Assembly (NCBI RefSeq): GCF_000189635.1
Contig: NW_002476287.1
Span: forward strand, 1 to 64,000
Length of the DNA: 64,000 bases
DNA from: Tetrahymena thermophila SB210
Lineage: Eukaryota > Ciliophora > Oligohymenophorea > Hymenostomatida > Tetrahymenidae
Reading direction: 5' to 3'
The notes below the pieces were generated by a model that had not been told where the DNA came from, made no database searches, and worked only from the letters and a program-made list of their open reading frames with translations. Each line of letters starts with the position of its first letter. The stretch's first letter is position 1. Of the stretch, positions 27,709 to 39,189 are shown in pieces. The translations under genes were made by a program, and so were the position numbers.

Positions 27709-28625
27709 AAAAAGGATGAATAAATATTTTATATTTGAAAAATATTATATATTTTTATATAATATTTTGAAAAAATTTATTTAACCTAAAATATAAATAG
27801 ATAGATAGACTTTAAATTTATAAATATGTTTATATTTTTAGAAGTAATGATAATATCTATTTAATAATATTGTGTATTTTTTCATTGCATCTTCAATATC
27901 AACTGTATGTATAACAAATAATTTTTAGATGATCAATTTAATTATAAATATTCATATAATTAATTACATAGCTTAAAAGAAAAATCTACTGATGAAGATT
28001 ATTTTTATAAAATTTAAGAACATTAATTAATTAATTACCAGTATTTTTCAAATATGACTAACTAGTCATCTCTAATTCCTACTATATTTTTAAGCATATG
28101 TTTTAAATACAAATATTAAGATTAAATAATTAATCTTAAATTAATTTTTCTGTGATATCTCTTCATAAAACCAAATCTTTATAATTAATTAAATTCCATA
28201 ATTGCTATTCAATATTTTTTGAGTAAATATAAATGATATAATAGAATAAATATTACAATAGATTAGAAGAAGTAATTATTTATTTTTTTATTAATATAAT
28301 TTAAATTTAAATATATTAATAAAAAAAGTTTATAAACTCTTCACTTTTATCTCATTAGGTTCTGCTTATTAATCTCTAGTATATTTTATTAATTAATATT
28401 ATTTTTTTTATTTATTAATATTTTTTATATTTTTAACATTCAATTTATTTAAATAAATTATTTTTCTTAGAGAAATTATCATCACTACTTATTTATTTTT
28501 ATTAAAACAAACATTATTTAGCTATCTTAACTTAATTTTCATTTTCATTTTTAATTATTTATTCATTTTTTATTATTTGATATTTTTTCTTTATTTTTAG
28601 CTATTAAAACTTACACTTAATAAAA
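27709..28625 (+). repeat. 3' flank of gene C and upstream module of gene D (copy 3 of 4)
   Basis: To about 27850 it matches the 3' flanks of the other LRR genes (GTGAAAAAAGGATGAATAAAT). From about 27880 it is very like 15215-16010 (TTGCATCTTCAATATCAACTG, then TCATCTCTAATTCC, then TTATCTCATTAGG) up to CTTAATAAAAGTAG at 28620. The B-C and C-D junctions have the same order, so the loci form a tandem gene array. Confidence 0.65.
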
Positions 28626-28837
28626 GTAGTTTATTTCTTTTGGATTGTAATATTTTTAATAACAAATGTTCATTTAAAACACTAAAGCTCTTTTAATTTA
28701 TTTTCCTTTTTCTTTTTTTTTTTTCATTATTTGTTAATTTTACTAATTATTAATTAAACATATTATTTAATATTTTTCTTCATTTTTTCCTTCTAATTAA
28801 CTATTTAATGATATATTTTTTTTCAATATTTAAAAAG

Positions 28838-31800
28838 CGACAAATAAATTGGTGATGAAGGTGTATCAGGTTTATGCTCTGCTTTAGCAAATTGCATTAA
28901 TCTCTCAAATTTGAAACTTTAGCTTGAGTAAAAACAGTTTATTTGTTTTGGATTGTGATCTAATTAAAAATAATAAAGCTCTTTTTTCATTTTCTTTTTA
29001 TTGTTCTTGCTTTTTTGTTCTTTCTTTGTTAATTGAACTCATCATTTTATTTTCAATTTTTGCTTTTATTTTAATTAATTAATCTTATTATTTCATACTT
29101 TTACTTCATTTTTTCCTTCTAATTAACTATTTAATAATATATTTTTTCTTTAATATATAAAAAGTTACAATTAAATTGGTGCAATTGGTGCATTAAGCTT
29201 AGGCTCTGCTTTAGCAAATTGCATTAATTTCTCAAATTTGACACTTGATCTTCGGTAAAAACTGTTTATTTGTTTTGGATTGTGATATTTTTAATTATAA
29301 AAACTAATTAAAAACAATAAGGCTCCTTTTTCTTTTTCTTTTTATTGTTCTTGTTTTTATGTTTTATATTTGTTAATTTAATTCATCGTTTTATTTTCAA
29401 AATTTGCCTTTATTATTAATTAATTAATCTTATTATTTCATTTTTTCCTTCAAATTTACTATTTAATGATATATTTTTTCTTAAATATTTAAAAAGTATG
29501 AATGAAATTGGAGATGAAGGTGTATTAGGCTTAGGTTCTGCTTTAGCAAATTGCATTAATCTCTCAAATTTGACATTTGATCTTCGGTAAAAATAGTTTA
29601 TTTGTTTTGGATTGTGATATTTTTTATTATAAAAACTAATTAAAAATAATAAAACACTTTTTTCTTTTTATTGTTCTTGCTTTTTTTTTGTTCTTTCTTT
29701 GTTAATTAATCTTATTTTTCATATTATTTCTTCATTTTTTCCTTCTATTTAACTATTTAATAATATATTTTTTCTTCAATATTTAAAAAGTTACAATTAA
29801 ATTGGTTCAAAAGGTGCATCAGGCTTATGTTCTGCTTTAGCAAATTGCATTAATCTCTCAAATTTGACACTTGATCTTCGGTAAAAACAGTTTATTTGTT
29901 TCGGATTGTGATATTTTTAATTATAAAAACTAATTAAAAAAAATATAGATCCTATTTCTTTTTATTGTTCTTGCTTTTTTTGTTCTTTCTTTATTAATTT
30001 AATTCATCATTATATTTTCAATTTTTGATTTTATTATTAATTGATTAATCTTATTTTTCTTATTATTTCTTCATTTTTTCTTTCTAATTAACTATTTAAT
30101 GGTATATTTTTTCTTCAATATTTAAAAAGTTACAATTAAATTGGTGATGAAGGTGTATAAGGCTTAGGTTCTGCTTTAGCAAATTGCATTAATCTCTCAA
30201 ATTTGACACTTTACCTTAGGTAAAAACAGTTTATTTGTATTGGGTTGTGACATTTTTTATTATAAAAATTAATTAAAAACAATAAAGCTTCTTTTTCTTT
30301 TTCTTTTTCTTGCTTTTTTTGTTCTTTCTTTGTTAAATTGACTCATCATTTTATTTTCAACTCTTGCTTTTATGTTTAATTAATCTTATTATATCATATT
30401 ACTTCTTAATTTTTTCCTTTTTTCTAATTAACTATTTAATGATATATTTTTTCTTTAATATTTAAAAAGTGATAATTAAATTGGTGCAATGGGTGCATCA
30501 GACTTAGGTTCTGCTTTAGCAAACTGTATTAATCTCTTAAATTTGATACTTGACCTTATGTAAAAACAGTTTATTTGTTTTGGATTGTGATATTTTTAAT
30601 TATAAAAACTAATTAAAAACAATAAAGTTCCTTTTTCTTTTTGTTTTTATTGTTCTTTCTTTGTTAATTGAACTCATAATTTTATTTTCAATTTTTGCTT
30701 TTATTATTAATTAATTAATCTTATTTTTTCATATTATTATTTCATTTTTTCCTTCTAATTTACTATTTAATGATATATTTTTTCTTCAATATTTAAAAAG
30801 TTCCAATCAAATTGGTGCAATGGGTGCATCAAGATTAGGTTCTGCTTTAGCGAATTGCATTAGTCTCTCAAATTTGACACTTTACCTTAGGTAAAAACAG
30901 TTTATTTATTATGGATTGTGATATTTTTAATTATAAAAACTAATTAAAACAATAAAGTTCCTTTTTCTTTTTATTGTTCTTGCTTTTTTTGTTCTTTCTT
31001 TATTAATTTTCCTCATCATTTTATTTTTAATTTTTGTTTTATTATTAATTAATAAATCTTATTATTTTATATTTTTTCTTCATTTTTTCCTTCAAATTAA
31101 CTATTTAATGATATATTTTTGCTTCAATATTTAAAAAGTTACAATTAAATTGGTGATTGAATTGAATTGAAATACTCGCACATAGATATGCACTCAGAAT
31201 ACATCTTATTTTAAATATATTTGTAATAGTTTACATTATTATTTTTGTTTTTTTTCTTTTTAGTGTTTATAATGTATATAAACACATTCATTTTTATAAT
31301 TATTAAAGAAAAGCCTATTAGTGAGGTGGTTTGACCTCTCACTAATAAGGCAAAATGTGTTCAGGTTCGAGACCTGATTTTGGCAAAATTTATTTTGCCA
31401 TTCATTTTAAAATTAAATAAATTTCATTCAAAAAATGAATGAAAAAATAAAAGGCAAACCTCATTCAAATTTGAATGAGAATGATAATATATGCCTTTTC
31501 ATTCAAAAAATGAATGACAGAATATTACAATAATTTTCATTCAAATTTGAATGAAAATAAAAAAATGGTTCTGCCATTCAAAAATGAATGAAAATAAAAA
31601 ATTTGCTATAAAAATATTTTATTTGTTTTGGATTGTGATATTTTTAATAATAAAAACTAATTAAAAACAATAAAGCTCCTTTTTCTTTTTATCGTTTTTT
31701 CTTTTTTAATTTAATTCATCATTTTATTTTCAATTTTTAATTTTATTATTAATTAATTAATCTTATTATATCATTTTTTTTCTTCATTTTTTCCTTCTAA

Positions 31801-32340
31801 TTAACTATTTAATGATATATTTTTTCTACAATATTTAAAAAGTAAAAATTAAATTGGTGCAATAGGTGAATCAGGCTTAGGTTCTGCTTTAACAAATTGT
31901 ATTAATCTCTCAAATTTGACACTTTACCTTGGGTAAAAACAGTTTATTTGTTTTTGACTGTGATATTTTTAATTATAAAAACTAATTAAAATCAATAAAG
32001 TTCTTTTTTCTTTTTATTATCCTTGCTTTTTTTTTTGTTCTTTTTTTGTTAATTTATCCCAACATTGAATTCTCAACTTTTATTTTCAATTAATTAATCT
32101 TATTATTTCATATTTTTTCTTCAATATTTAAAAAGTAACAATTAAATTGGTGCAATGGGTGCATCAGACTTAGGTTCTGCTTTAGCAAATTGCATTAATA
32201 TCTCAAATTTGACACTTTACCTTGGGTAAAAACAGTTTATTTGTTTTGAATTGTGATATTTTTAATTATAAAAACTAATTAAAAACAATAAAGTTCTTTT
32301 TTCTTTTTCTTTTTATTATGCTTGCTTGCTTCTTTTTTTT

Positions 32341-32400
<60 letters not shown>

Positions 32401-34423
32401 TGTTAATTGAACTCATCATTTTATTTACAACTTTTGCTTTTATTATTAATTAAGTAATTTTATTATTACATATTATTTCTTCATTTTTTCCTTCAAATTA
32501 ACTATTTAATGATATATTTTTTCTCCAATATTTAAAAAGTGATAATTAAATTGGTGATGAAGGTACATCAGGCTTAGGTTCTGCTTTAGCAAATTGCATT
32601 AATCTCTCAAATTTGACTCTTGATCTTTGGTAAAAATAGTTTATTTTTTTTGATTGTGGTATTTTTAATTATAAAAACTAATTAAAAATAATAAAGCTGC
32701 TTTTTTTTTCTATTTATCGTTCTTGCTTTTTTTGTTCTTTCTTTGTTAATTTAACACATCATTTTATTTTAAATTTTTCCTTTTATTATTAATAAATTAA
32801 TCTTATTATTTCATTTTTTCATTCTAATTAACTATTTAATGATATATTTTTTCTACGTTATTAAAAAAGTGGCAATTTAATTGGTGCAATGGGTGCATCA
32901 GCCTTAGGTTCTGCATTAGCAAATTGCATTAATATCTCAAATTTGACACTTTATCTTGAGTAAAAACAGTTTATTTGTTTTAGATTGTGATATTTTTAAT
33001 TATAAAAACTAGGGTTGGGAATCGATTAAAATTTTTTAGGTCGAGTTATTTTTTAATTTTTTAGGTTCTGCTTTAGCAAATTGCATTAATCTCTCAAATT
33101 TGACACTTAACCTTAGGTAAAAACAGTTTATTTGTTTTGGATTGTGGTATTTTTAATTATAAAAACTAATTAAAGACAATAAAGCTCTTTTTTCTTTTTC
33201 TTCTTATTGTGCTCGCTTTTTTTGTCTTTTTCTTTGTTAATTTAACTCATCATTTTATTTTCAACTTTTGCTTTTATTATTAATTAATTAATCTTATTTT
33301 TTCATATTATTTCTTCATTTTTTCCTTCAAATTAACCATTTAATGATATATTTTTTCTTCAATATTTAAAAAGCGGTAATTAAATTGGTGATGAAGGTAC
33401 ATCAGGCTTAGGTTCTGCTATAGCAAATTGCATTAATCTCTCAATTTTGACACTTAACTTTAGGTAAAAATAGTTTATTTATTTTGAATTGTGATATTTT
33501 TAATTATAAAAACTAATTAAAAACATTAAAGCTCCTTTTTCTTTTTATTGTTCTTGCTTTTTTTGTTCTTTTAACTCATCATTTTATTTTTAATTTTTTC
33601 TTTTATTACTAATTAATTAATCTTATTATTTCATTTTTTCCTTCTAATTAACAATTTAATGATATATTTTTTTTCAATATTTAAAAAGTGGCAATTAAAT
33701 TGGTGCAATGGGTGCATCAGGCTTAGGTTCAGCTTTAGCAAATTGCATTAATCTCTCAAATTTGACACTTTATCTTGAGTAAAAACAGTTTATTTGTTTT
33801 GGATTGTGATATTTTTAATTATAAAAACTAATTAAAAGCAATAAAACTCTTTTTTGTTTTTCTTTTTATTGTGCTTGCTTTTTTTTTTGTTCTTTCTTTG
33901 TTAATTTAACTCATCATTTTATTTTTCAATTAATTAATCTTATTATTTCATATTTTTTCTTCATTTCTTCCTTCTAATTAATTATTTAATGATATATTTT
34001 TCTTCGATATTTAAAAAGTAACAATTAAATTGATTATGAAGGTGCATCAGGCCTAGGCTCTGCTTTAGCAAATTGCATTAATCTCTCAAATTTGGAAGTT
34101 TGGCTTGAGTAAAAACAGTTTATTTGTTTTGGATTGTGATTTTTTAAATATAAAAATGAATATAAAACAAAAAAGCTCAATAAATTTATTTGATAGCTTT
34201 TACTTTATTTATTTTTTATCTTTTTTATTCCACAAATTTATTTTATTTATTAATTTAAGAAATAATTTTTAATATAAAAGTTTATTCATTTTATATTTAT
34301 TTAAAATTTAAACTAATCTATTATAAAATTTTTAGCTCAATCAATGATGCATAAGAATTGAAAATAATAAACAAGTATCTTAAATCAAAAAGATTAGTTG
34401 TCTTTGAGATATAATACTTATGA
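28838..34423 (+). CDS. LRR gene D (about 16 LRR exons, two damaged)
   Basis: LRR exons: 28838-28927, 29165-29254, 29497-29586, 29791-29880, 30130-30219, 30470-30559, 30801-30890, 31139-31157 (truncated by an insertion), 31843-31932, 32136-32225, 32540-32629, 32870-32959, about 33061-33117 (5' end lost), 33374-33463, 33689-33778 and 34019-34108. Last exon 34336-34423 ends NKYLKSKRLVVFEIQYL, TGA. Intact exons are 90 nt, phase 2, one RNI-type LRR each. The 33061 exon has lost its start. The intron before it contains a short foreign-looking patch (GGGTTGGGAATCGATT) and no acceptor that keeps frame, so this unit must be skipped if the gene is functional. No start exon found. Confidence 0.65.
31158..31604 (-). 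mobile_element. Retroposon copy carrying structured insert; exon remainder deleted
   Basis: Starts after nucleotide 19 of exon 31139 with (TGAAT)n, then AAATACTCGCACATAGATATGCACTCAGAATAC, the shared 3' end. Further on it carries a block of hairpins (see 31316-31600). It then joins directly to LRR intron sequence at about 31605 (ATATTTTATTTGTTTTGGATTG), so the last 71 nt of the exon are gone. The far border has no target duplication. Confidence 0.6.
31316..31600. repeat. Hairpin block: tRNA-like T-arm plus five palindromes
   Basis: TTAGTGAG...CTCACTAA forms a long stem (31320-31348). Next comes TCAGG TTCGAGA CCTGA, a perfect T-arm-like hairpin with a B-box-like GGTTCGAGACC. Then five palindromes alternate between CATTCAAAAAATGAATG and CATTCAAATTTGAATG types, spread over about 31415-31590. 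The tRNA-like signals are on the plus strand, opposite to the retroposon tail, so this may be a nested insertion. It does not fold as a full cloverleaf. Confidence 0.55.
32341..32401 (+). repeat. (TTTC)15 microsatellite in an LRR intron
   Basis: About 61 bp of unbroken TCTT/TTTC repeats replace the usual pyrimidine tract in this intron of gene D. Other copies have only 2-4 repeats, so this is a local slippage expansion. Confidence 0.9.
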
Positions 34424-35540
34424 TAAACAAGTGGCGAAAAAAGGATGAATAAATATTAAATGTTTGAATAATGTTTTATATTTTATTTTTCAATATTTAG
34501 AAAAAGTTTATTTAACCAAAAATATAAATAGATACACAGATAGATATTTAAATTTTATTATTGATTTTTTATTTATAAATATTGTTCATATTTTTGGAAG
34601 TAAATAAATTATTTATAAAAATAAAAAAATTTAAAAATTAAATTTACATAACAAAATCATGAAAATATATTTTATATTTTATATAATTGCCCTCCTTTTT
34701 TAAATCTTAAAATATTCCATTGTGCCCTCATTTTACAAATTAAATTTGATTCATTAATACATATAAAAAAATTAAAAAATATTTTTTATATTTACTTTTA
34801 AAACCTAATGGCTACGTGCTGTTTAGCAGCAATAGCTATTTTTTAAAATAGCAAAGTGCTATATACAATTATTTGATATTATAAATTTTCATATAAAGCA
34901 TACTTAAAGACAGACTTTTCTAAAATTAATGATTTTATTTGCAATATAACAAATAATTAAATTTATTATTCTACTTTAAATTATTATTTGATGAGTTCTA
35001 TTATACAAGACGAGATCATTTCTATTTGATTAATATCTTAGCTAAATAGAAAGGCAGATAATATATTTAATTTGAAACCTCAAAAATTATCTCTATAATA
35101 ATAGATAAAAAAATAAATAAATAAATAATCTCTTTCTTATTAACTAAAATAGAAATGTATTTAAAATGGTTTTTTTTATCATACTTTTAACATCAATAAT
35201 TATTTGGTTATTTAAGATTGTTTTTTGTTTAGGAAAATAATCTCTTAATTTAGTCCATATGTTAAATAAATAAATAATTTATAATATAATTAATGGTTAT
35301 TAGAAAATAATAAAAGTCATATATCCTAATTAATTGTTAGCTGTGATTTAATTGTATTTTTTTATTATTTCATTTGGAAGGAATTGAAAATATAGTTTTA
35401 TTAACAACATTATTTATGAGGACATTAAGTAATTTAATCATTACCACTTATTTATATTTTACTAATTTTAAGAATATAAAAAGTAATAAATACTTATTTA
35501 TTAAATTAATTAATTAATTGATCTATCGCTTTAATTGATT
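34424..35540. other. 3' flank of gene D and intergenic
   Basis: To about 34640 it matches the other LRR 3' flanks. At 34685-34870 there is a patch with several GC-richer pieces and short hairpins (GCTGTTTAGCAGC, ATAGCTATTTTTTAAAATAGC), unlike its surroundings. The rest is plain AT-rich DNA leading to the next gene. No gene recognised. Confidence 0.4.
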
Positions 35541-36902
35541 ATGATAAATCAGCAGATTCTTCAAGAAATACCTATTTCAAATATTGAAGTTGCTGAAATT
35601 CCTCTCAAGTAATTTAGCTAAAGAAAAATATTTAGTCAAGATGCGCCCAAGAAGAAAAATAATAAGTATTAAATAGTTCTTTCCAGACATCAAAAAAAGG
35701 ATTAAAGTTTATTTACTGAGCCTTCCAAAGTGAAGAGTGTCAGATTTAAGGAGGAGATTGAAATTATAGATGGAGATATTTTATATAATCATGAGCAAAC
35801 AACAGCTTAGCTTGTATAAAGAGAAGAAGAAAAAGCTCCTGTTCCATCAATCCTGTTTCCTGTCAATAAAATCAGCTTTCCTATAAGTATGGATTAAGTT
35901 AGATAATAAATTGATAGTGATCTTCTTTTATCATTCTAAAAATAAACTAAAAATATACAAACTCCTCCTGAAATCCCAAAAAGATTTTAAAGTGTCAGCA
36001 GACAAGAAAGAGATAAAAAAGCTAATCGCTTAAATAATGCGTTTGATCCTTGGAACGTCAATTATACATTTGCACCCGTATCAAATAGGTCTTCTTCTTC
36101 ATAAACTTCTTCAGCATAGCATAATCTGAAAAGCCAAAACAATTCTTATCAATATATATAGGAATATAGTGAATAGTATTCTTATAGAAGCTTTTATAAA
36201 GTAAGCACAAATTCCTCTAATAATAACATAAATTCATCTCTAACTAGACCTAAAACGAATCAGAAATCACCAAATGATAATTTAAACAATCATTATCCTA
36301 TTTCAAACACAACACCAATAGAATAATTAGTTGTCTAATCTACTAAAAATTCATATAAAACAAACTTCTCATTTACAGAAACTGCTAGCAATTATAAAAA
36401 TTTTGCTCCTTCGATTTCAAATACTCCAACTAAGATTTATAATTAAAACCGCTTAGAGTATGTAGAATAAGACAATACTGATAATCTGCCTTAAATATAT
36501 AGAGTGGCTTTCAATTCAAAAGCAACAACCCCAATAAATAGTAATAATTGTTCTACAAAAGCATCATCATAAATGACTAACAACTCTATAATAATTCATA
36601 AAGACGAAGATTAGCAGCAACTTGGAGAAATGCTTAATCAGCTTAAAAATCATATTATCCTCAAAAAATAATAAAATTAAATTAAAACCAAAAGTAAGTC
36701 CCCAAGGAGACTTAAAAGACTATCAATTGATATAAGTAGCTAGCAGGTAAAAGACAATAATAAAACATAATAAAAATTTTAAACCACAGCATATAAATAA
36801 AGCAATGAATAGAAACCAAATAAAATGATACCTGATCAAATAAAAAATTCACTTTTTAAAAAAATTGCAGAATAAAGATTATAAAAATAAAATGAAGAAT
36901 GA
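35541..36902 (+). CDS. Q/N/S-rich protein of unknown function (453 aa)
   Basis: A single frame of 454 codons, starting MINQQILQEIPISNIEVAEI and ending KKIAEQRLQKQNEE, TGA. Mostly low complexity (Asn, Ser, Gln, Thr), probably disordered. Short features: KSVRFKEEIEII at about residue 66, which fits the K/R-x-V-x-F docking pattern for protein phosphatase 1; a basic stretch KTKSKSPRRLKRLSIDI near 390; and repeated Thr/Pro pairs (TTPINS, NTTPIE). No domain, membrane segment or signal recognised. The open frame is long and its codon pattern is gene-like. Function unknown; the PP1 motif is short and could be chance. Confidence 0.7.
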
Positions 36903-37459
36903 ACAAAAATATTTTATTTATTTATATTTAAAAATAAAAATTGTTAATAAACAATATGATTAAAATAAATTTATTTATTTATTTATTTATTGATGAATTG
37001 ATTTTAAAAGTAAAAATGATTCATCATCCATTTTAAAATTTAAATTTTATAGAGTTATAATTTATAAATATTTTTTAGTTATTTTTAATTATGTTAAATA
37101 AAAATAAATATCTTATAAAATTGATATAATTTATAATTAATTAAATTTATTAGGAAGGTAGGGATCGAAAAAATAATCTATTTTTACTTTAAAAATATTG
37201 AAAATAAAATTTTAATATTTTTAAATTAATAAAAATATATGTAAAAAAGTAAATCAATTTCTAATAAAATAAAATAATTTAAAGAAAAATATTATTTTGC
37301 TAAATTGTTAAATTTGTTTGTTGAATTAATATTGTCAATTAATTAAAAAAATGAATTTTTATTTATAAATTAAATCAAATAATAAATATAAATAATAGGA
37401 AAAGTACGAGTAAAATAGGATAATAATATAATAAATTTAATGATTAAAAATTAAATATA
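36903..37459. other. Intergenic between convergent genes
   Basis: Very AT-rich, with TTTATTTATTTATT and similar simple runs. No gene or terminator motif seen; it would hold the 3' ends of both neighbours. Confidence 0.4.
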
Positions 37460-38819
37460 TCAACTTGATATTGTATTTTTTTCATCTAATTTTTATGATT
37501 CAAATTATTAAAGAGTTTCTTTATTATTGTCTGTCCACCAGTCGTTTGAATTTAACAAATCTTTGCTCATTTCAATAATTTTATAAAAGTTATCCTTTGC
37601 AGCATCTTATTCACTGATTATTTTTTCAGCTCTTTTTGATAATTAATATTTAATTTACTTTTTAGAATTCAAAATATTTTACCTCATTTTGGCATTCTAC
37701 AATAAACTTAAGAATTTAACTTCTTCTGAGGATAAGTCAGGATGCCATATATCAACTATTAAAACTATTCTGGTTTCATCACCATCATGCCAAGCCTAAG
37801 CATTATTATTTTAAATACAATATTTTATTAAAAATAAATTTACTTCATGCTCAAAAGAATCATCAAAGACATAGCATTTTCCTTCTTCTTAATTTAATGT
37901 TATGTCTCCAGCTCTGAGTCTACTGTTTTTAACACCAAGGATGGGCATATGGAATCTAAGCTTTTTATTAGTAGGTCCATGGTGCTTCATAATATGAGTG
38001 CCTGGTGTGACTGCTGAAAAGAATGCGTGATGATAATGTCTAGGGAATATATTTTCAATTATTTCTATAGTTTTTGGTACTTTTTTACAATTTTCTTCAA
38101 ATTTAATATTGTGTAAAAATAGATAAAAGACATTCCAATCTCCAGAATCATTTGATTTTCTTCCTACTCCATCTTTTGCTTTTATATCTGAAGTCCAAGA
38201 TGGTCCTCTGTAAGGTTAGAATCCTTTTTGATTTCTCAAAGAAAGTAATTCCTACTTGATAACTTCGTAATTGTCTTAAATTTTTTATATCCAAGGCAAG
38301 TTCTAAGAATCCCAGAAAGGATAGGCTCTGAGCCCAGGTATTACTTCAGGGCATCCTCTTTATTATGCTGGGCAGTCAGCTGGTTTATTTACTCCATTTA
38401 ATTTATTCATGAGCCATTCTCTAATTCTAGCAACTGATGGCTTTCCTACAGCTATGTTTTAAATAAAAAAGTTCTAAGATTCTTAAATAACAAAATTTTC
38501 AATTCTTTACCAACATTTTCTCTTAAAAATTTGGCAACTGCGAACTTCTAAAAGTCAGTTAGATAATAATCATTGTAAAAGTCTTCTAGCCTTTTATTTA
38601 TTTATTTTAAGTATTTTTAAAAATTTTAAATGGCGCATATCATTAATATCACTTTTGATTGACCAATTTATCCTTTTCTGAAACCTCTTATTTGCTGCTA
38701 TCCTCTTCATCATCGCTTTGATGCTTATCTTAATCAGCATTTTCAACTATTTTCTAACCAGAGTTTATTTCTTCAACCTAGTTTAGCTAGTTCTACTATT
38801 CTTTAACAATCTCTTCCAT
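37460..38819 (-). CDS. Aspartyl/asparaginyl beta-hydroxylase family protein
   Basis: Fe(II)/2-oxoglutarate dioxygenase of the ASPH family, which hydroxylates Asp/Asn side chains. Exons on the minus strand: 38819-38653, 38590-38511, 38451-37844 and 37795-37460, giving 396 aa in frame throughout. The N-terminus is acidic and low complexity. The catalytic half has the family blocks: YHHAFFSAVTPGTHIMKHHGPTN (first metal His in H-x-x-H-x-G-P-T-N), LRFHMPILGV, CYVFDDSFEHE (second metal His), AWHDGDETRIVLIVDIWHP. The last intron (48 nt) lies between FEHE and AWHDG. Removing it restores the usual FEHE-x-WN/WH spacing, and keeping it would add 16 residues without a stop. No signal peptide or membrane segment seen, unlike animal ASPH, so it may act in the cytosol. 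Confidence 0.92.
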
Positions 38820-39189
38820 ATTTCTTAAATTTAATTATTAATTTTTTTAAAATTACGCGAATTAATTTTTGAAATTTAGAAAGGATCAGAAAATTTTAAG
38901 GTATAAAAAGTAAGTAATTTTTAAAAAAAAGAGTTCAAGCAATTTTTAAATCATTAATTAAATTGTAAAGATATTAAACAAAAAAAATATCTGATAAATA
39001 TTTACTTAAATTATCCAAAATAAACTAAAAAAAGATTCACCTATTAAAGAAGAACATTTCTAAAATGTTAAGAAATATAATTGAATTTAATTTATAAAAA
39101 AATATTTTTATTCAATTTAAATTTATTACAACAAAAAAATTATTTAATAATAACAAAGCAAAATTTTGACTCTTTTCATTTCTGTTTAT
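38820..39189. other. Intergenic between tandem minus-strand genes
   Basis: 370 bp, AT-rich, between the stop of the Schlafen-like gene and the start of the hydroxylase gene. It probably contains the hydroxylase promoter; no motif stands out. Confidence 0.4.

Noticed and set aside
31316-31395. A functional tRNA gene on the plus strand
   Set aside because: The T-arm is perfect but the 5' half folds as one long hairpin and the acceptor ends do not match.
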